Shown: positions 5,480-7,852 of the stretch, piece after piece | Position numbering within the stretch: the first letter of the stretch is position 1 | Layout: each line of letters opens with the position of its first letter | From: a bacterium | GTDB lineage: Bacteria; Joyebacterota; Joyebacteria; Joyebacterales; Joyebacteraceae | Length of the DNA stretch: 7,852 bases | Assembly: GCA_029990205.1 (NCBI GenBank) | Contig: JAPEKQ010000039.1 | Location: forward strand, 1-7,852 | Reading direction: 5' to 3' | Made by a program: the position numbers and the translations under genes | Notes under the pieces: generated by a model | The model's database searches: none | What the model saw: only the letters and a program-made list of their open reading frames with translations | Told to the model about the DNA's origin: nothing

Positions 5480-6975
5480 ACCGACAGGTTCACCGGTCCC
5501 GTCTCCGCCAGGCTGAACGCGATCCGCGTGGTCGGATTGAACGGGTTCGGGCTGTTCTGATGAAGCACCATGCGCTCGACCACATCGTCGACGCCCGTGT
5601 ACTCCTCCCCCGTGGAGATCTTGGCGACGTAGATGTCGGCTGGAACATTCGCGGAACCTGTCATGTAGGCGTCACCCGACGTGCCGACCGCGACCGCCGC
5701 GTCGGCATTGGCCGAGCCGGACTCCTTGAAGACGGTGTAGCCGAGCTCCGCCCCGTTCGCGTCCAGCTGATACAGAACGACCGAGACATCAAGCGGCTCA
5801 CCCGGGAAGTCGGAGGATCCTGTCCACCCGACGACGTGGGCCCTTCCGAGGGCGTCGACCGCGATGTCCCGCGCTTCCTCGATCTCCGTTCCGGCGACAA
5901 ACGTGCTGTACGCGAGCCCGGTTCCGTCCGTGGCCATCTTCGTGACGAACGTATCGTCGCAGTTGAAGAAATCCACCGGCACGTATGTCTGGCAGCCGTT
6001 TATCTCGCCGATGAGATACTCCTGAAAGGCCCCCGGCGTCGTCGGCAGATCGATGGACCGCGTCGTACCGGCCAGGTATGCGTGTCCGCCGTCGTCAACG
6101 GCCATCGACATGAGCCGATCGCGGTCCCCGCCACCGAAGTACGTGCTGTACAGCAGCGTGCTGCCGTCAGCTGATAGCTTCGAGACGAATATCTCGTTCG
6201 GTGTGGACGACACGGCATCCAGGACCGGGAAGTCGTCCGAGTTCGTCCCGCCTGCGATGATCATGTTCCCCGCTGCGTCGAGACCGATCCTGAGCCCCGT
6301 GTCGTCCTCGAACCCGCCGAAGTACGTGCTGTAGAGGATCGCCTTGGCGTTCGGGGCGAGCACAGTGATGAACACGTCGGTGTAGATGTAGAGCGGGGCG
6401 TTCGGTTCGTTCTGGTAGGCGTTGACGGTCGGGAAGTCGGTCGACCCGGTGGTCCCGACGATGTAGATGTCGCCCGCGTCGTTCAGCGCGATCCCATGCC
6501 CCTCGTCGGTGTAGTCGCCGCCGAAGAAGGTCCCGTAGAGGATCGACCCGTCCACCGGAGAGAGCATCAGCAGGAACACATCCCGGAAGCCGGTGAGGGT
6601 CGCGTCCATTGCGTCAGGCGTGATGGGAAAGTCCTCGGAGGCGGTCCACCCGGTGACGAGGAGACGTCCTGAGGCATCCAGAACGAGGTCCTCGGCAACA
6701 TCGTGCCCGTCGCCGGCGACCTCGGTCGTCCAGAGCACGTCACCCTGGGGGTCGAGCTTGGCGACCAGGAAGTCGTTGTGTGTGGAGTCTCCGATGTATC
6801 TGCCGATGACGAAGGCGTTGCCCGCCTCGTCGGTCGTCAGGCCCTTGCCGGCGGAGAGAAAGTAGCCGTCGAGGACCGTCTCATAGTCGACGCTCGGCAT
6901 GGCCGCCGCGGAAGAGGCCATGGCCAATACAAGACACGCAGCCGCCAGAAGCGGCAGTCCCGTGACCGTGCGCAT
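5344..6975 (-). CDS. secreted seven-bladed SBBP beta-propeller protein with truncated FlgD-like tail
   Basis: The 543-residue protein starts at ATG 6975-6973, with GGAGG (6986-6982) 6 nt upstream and a signal peptide at 1-25 (LPLLAAACLVLAMASSAAA). Residues 36-445 hold seven related repeats of the SBBP type ('LYSTYFGG ... D-G-IA-D-x-G-x-xY-x-x-G-T-x-S-x-DFP'). They begin near 36, 81, 146, 214, 275, 355 and 412, enough for one closed seven-bladed propeller. C330 and C339 in the insert between blades 5 and 6 could form a disulfide. Residues ~466-537 are a FlgD-like C-terminal domain (LHQNSPNPFNPTTRI, VYSASGRLVRVL, VVWDGLDADGNAAAS). After S537 the expected GVYFYR...L ending is missing; six unrelated codons (CATPAH) from the other side of the junction precede TGA. 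It is probably a surface or secreted structural or ligand-binding protein, with sorting or anchoring likely lost if the joint is real. Confidence 0.87.
   Translation of the reverse strand: MRTVTGLPLLAAACLVLAMASSAAAMPSVDYETVLDGYFLSAGKGLTTDEAGNAFVIGRYIGDSTHNDFLVAKLDPQGDVLWTTEVAGDGHDVAEDLVLDASGRLLVTGWTASEDFPITPDAMDATLTGFRDVFLLMLSPVDGSILYGTFFGGDYTDEGHGIALNDAGDIYIVGTTGSTDFPTVNAYQNEPNAPLYIYTDVFITVLAPNAKAILYSTYFGGFEDDTGLRIGLDAAGNMIIAGGTNSDDFPVLDAVSSTPNEIFVSKLSADGSTLLYSTYFGGGDRDRLMSMAVDDGGHAYLAGTTRSIDLPTTPGAFQEYLIGEINGCQTYVPVDFFNCDDTFVTKMATDGTGLAYSTFVAGTEIEEARDIAVDALGRAHVVGWTGSSDFPGEPLDVSVVLYQLDANGAELGYTVFKESGSANADAAVAVGTSGDAYMTGSANVPADIYVAKISTGEEYTGVDDVVERMVLHQNSPNPFNPTTRIAFSLAETGPVNLSVYSASGRLVRVLIANEERTHGPHSVVWDGLDADGNAAASCATPAH
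5365..5376. other. tail-to-tail junction of two truncated genes
   Basis: Left of this point the plus strand codes for an S8 peptidase that is intact up to ...GVAHEA. Right of it the minus strand codes for an intact FlgD-like domain up to ...GNAAAS. Both proteins lose family-expected sequence exactly here. The joint lies in CGAGGCCGCGGC, which contains the perfect 8-bp palindrome GCCGCGGC (5369-5376). It marks an inversion or recombination breakpoint or an assembly or amplification chimera. Confidence 0.75.
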
Positions 6976-7042
6976 CGCTGTCCTCCCTGGATCTGTCTTC
7001 GCGTGATGAGAGGAGCTGGGCTCGCCGACCAGGATCTGTGAG

Positions 7043-7074
7043 GGATTGGCAGGATTGGTGGGGCCGGTGGGGCC
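7043..7074. repeat. degenerate 9-bp tandem repeat with adjacent palindrome
   Basis: Units of 9 bp run in tandem: GGATTGGCA, GGATTGGTG, GGGCCGGTG, then GGGCC. The phase-shifted unit GGTGGGGCC (7057-7065) is repeated exactly at 7066-7074. A perfect 10-bp palindrome, GTTCATGAAC, follows at 7076-7085. The block lies in the upstream region of the minus-strand propeller gene. Confidence 0.6.
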
Positions 7075-7096
7075 AGTTCATGAACCGCCCAGACCC

Positions 7097-7125
7097 AGTA
7101 TGCGCCATCCGCCGTGTGGGTTCAA
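7097..7125 (-). promoter_or_regulatory. possible weak promoter for the propeller gene
   Basis: The minus strand has TTGAAC (plus 7120-7125) and CATACT (plus 7097-7102) with a 17-nt spacer, each 4/6 to consensus. It would give a leader of about 115 nt that contains the 9-bp repeat block. This is a weak match and another site is possible. Confidence 0.3.
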
Positions 7126-7138
7126 GAGGGAACCTGGA

Positions 7139-7172
7139 CGCAGAAAGGCCCAGTCTCAAGAGACTGGGCCTT
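7139..7172 (-). terminator. intrinsic terminator of the tRNA-Asp gene
   Basis: A perfect 13-bp inverted repeat (plus 7145-7157 and 7160-7172, AAGGCCCAGTCTC with its complement) surrounds AA. On the minus strand it starts 7 nt after the tRNA CCA end and runs into TTTCTG. The symmetric stem could also stop plus-strand transcription. Confidence 0.8.
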
Positions 7173-7179
7173 CCCTTCA

Positions 7180-7257
7180 TGGCGGGGCCGACGAGACTCG
7201 AACTCGCGACCTCCGGCGTGACAGGCCGGCGTTCTAACCAAACTGAACTACGACCCC
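7180..7257 (-). tRNA. tRNA-Asp (anticodon GUC), CCA encoded
   Basis: The 78-nt minus-strand sequence folds as a full cloverleaf. The acceptor is GGGGTCG with CGGCCCC (one G-U), discriminator G73 and a genomic CCA. The D arm is GTTC...GAAC. The anticodon stem CCGGC/GCCGG closes the loop CTGTCAC, with anticodon GTC at plus 7222-7220. The T arm GCGAG-TTCGAGT-CTCGT includes one G-U. G73 and the GUC anticodon are the expected aspartate identity elements. It has its own promoter upstream and a terminator 7 nt downstream, so it is probably a single-gene unit. Confidence 0.97.
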
Positions 7258-7277
7258 GCGTATCTGGCTAGACCTAG

Positions 7278-7306
7278 AATATATCAACGGAGGGCCCTGA
7301 TGTCAA
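7278..7306 (-). promoter_or_regulatory. strong sigma70-type promoter of tRNA-Asp
   Basis: The minus strand carries a perfect TTGACA (plus 7301-7306), a 17-nt spacer and TATATT (plus 7278-7283, 5/6). Transcription would start near 7271, about 14 nt before the mature tRNA 5' end, as expected for a strongly expressed stable-RNA gene. Confidence 0.85.
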
Positions 7307-7351
7307 CTCGAATATGCTGCGAATCAGCCCTCTCCCGCCCCCGGAAACGCG

Positions 7352-7852
7352 CTACTCCCAGTACCCCGCAGGGCTGTCGAGACGTGTCCCGGGGTAGTAG
7401 TGCTCGAGGATCTGACGGTGCGAGAAGCCTCTCCGGGCCATGCCGAGAGCGCCGTTCTGGCACATCCCGACACCGTGGCCGTAGCCGCGGCCCGTCGCCT
7501 TCACCCGGACGACCTTCCCTCCCCGTTTCTCGACGTCGAGATCGAACCAGGCGCTTCTGAGGATCGCGTCAGAGCCCGGTCTCCGCAGGAGCCAGCGCAC
7601 GCGGTCGGCGAAGACCGTCCACGTCCCCTCGGGTGTCTCCACCTCGAGCCACTTCACGCGGCCCCGCCCGCTCGTCTGGGTGATGCGGATGTCCTGCACA
7701 GCCGAAGGCGTCCGGAGAACCGGCGCGGACGCCGTTTCGCGAAGCCGTGTCTGGACGAGGGAGAGGATCTCGCTCCCCGACCACTCGGCCTCCCACGTGA
7801 AGTTCAGTGAGCCGCCGCAGAAGGCGCCGTCCAGGTCGCGCCCTCCTCCCGG
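7352..7852 (-). CDS. SpoIID/LytB-domain protein, C-terminal part
   Basis: The frame is open from the right edge to TAG at 7354-7352, giving 166 residues of a protein whose N-terminus lies outside the window. A GTG at 7699 is internal: the frame upstream of it continues with sensible sequence (DLDGAFCGGSLNFTWEAEWS, then a VQTRLRE helix). The end carries the signature C-terminal block of SpoIID/LytB proteins: VKATGRGYGHGVGMCQNGA, LGMARRG, then QILEHYYPGTRL. Family members act on peptidoglycan; Bacillus SpoIID is a lytic transglycosylase that cuts denuded glycan strands. Outside spore formers the domain is common in FCB and other bacteria, where it probably serves wall remodelling or amidase activation. 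The catalytic Glu region lies beyond the window, so activity cannot be judged. No clear terminator follows; the tRNA promoter begins about 45 nt downstream. Confidence 0.9.
   Translation of the reverse strand, partial: PGGGRDLDGAFCGGSLNFTWEAEWSGSEILSLVQTRLRETASAPVLRTPSAVQDIRITQTSGRGRVKWLEVETPEGTWTVFADRVRWLLRRPGSDAILRSAWFDLDVEKRGGKVVRVKATGRGYGHGVGMCQNGALGMARRGFSHRQILEHYYPGTRLDSPAGYWE

Noticed and set aside
5191-6174. 327-codon plus-strand frame across the junction and opposite the propeller gene
   Set aside because: It is Arg-rich, resembles no family I know, and overlaps two recognisable coding frames. It is a shadow frame.
7180-7257. tRNA-Asp as an integration site of a mobile element
   Set aside because: No integrase, no duplicated tRNA 3' end and no mobile-element gene is visible in the window.
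7400-7810. plus-strand frame opposite the SpoIID/LytB gene
   Set aside because: The minus strand carries the unmistakable GHGVGMCQNGA...HYYPGT block; the plus frame is low-complexity shadow.
1-7852. CRISPR array, toxin-antitoxin pair, phage or defence system
   Set aside because: No spaced direct repeats, no small paired genes, and no nuclease, helicase or phage-structural genes were found on either strand.

Overview
The window is GC-rich DNA, strongly G/C at third codon positions. It probably comes from an uncultured Gram-negative bacterium of the FCB or candidate-phylum type (Eisenbacteria, Krumholzibacteria or Latescibacteria-like). The grounds are two secreted proteins that end in FlgD-like / type IX-style C-terminal modules (an SPNP linker followed by a GRxV...SGVYFxR pattern), an SBBP beta-propeller, and good sigma70-type promoters with strong Shine-Dalgarno sites. 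The phylum is an inference; no marker gene in the window settles it.

Layout. The left edge (1-170, minus) is the N-terminus of an AIR-synthase/HypE-like ATP-binding enzyme. A divergent intergenic region carries one promoter for each direction. Next come three plus-strand genes for exported proteins. The first is a calcineurin-like metallophosphoesterase with a C-terminal sorting-type domain (413-2167), followed by a GC hairpin terminator. The second is a glycine-rich, fibre-like surface protein with a widespread uncharacterised C-terminal domain (2492-4246), followed by a 15-bp hairpin terminator. The third is an S8 (subtilisin-like) peptidase starting at 4550, with its own near-consensus promoter at 4379-4407 and a leader of about 135 nt.

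The S8 gene stops making sense at about 5365-5376. There it runs into the 3' end of a minus-strand gene for a seven-bladed SBBP propeller protein with a FlgD-like tail (6975 down to 5344). Both proteins are cut at the same few bases. The peptidase has its Asp and His boxes but no Ser box, and the propeller protein loses the last strands of its C-terminal domain. This tail-to-tail fusion of two truncated genes is the most unusual thing here. It is either a real inversion or rearrangement breakpoint or a chimeric assembly joint.

The right part (all minus strand) holds a tRNA-Asp(GUC) with a TTGACA/TATATT promoter and a perfect-stem terminator, and the C-terminal part of a SpoIID/LytB-domain protein that runs off the edge. 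The genes do not form an obvious operon. The exported-protein genes mostly have their own terminators and promoters, and their common theme is the cell envelope or surface. I found no CRISPR array, insertion sequence, phage gene or recognisable defence or biosynthetic system.
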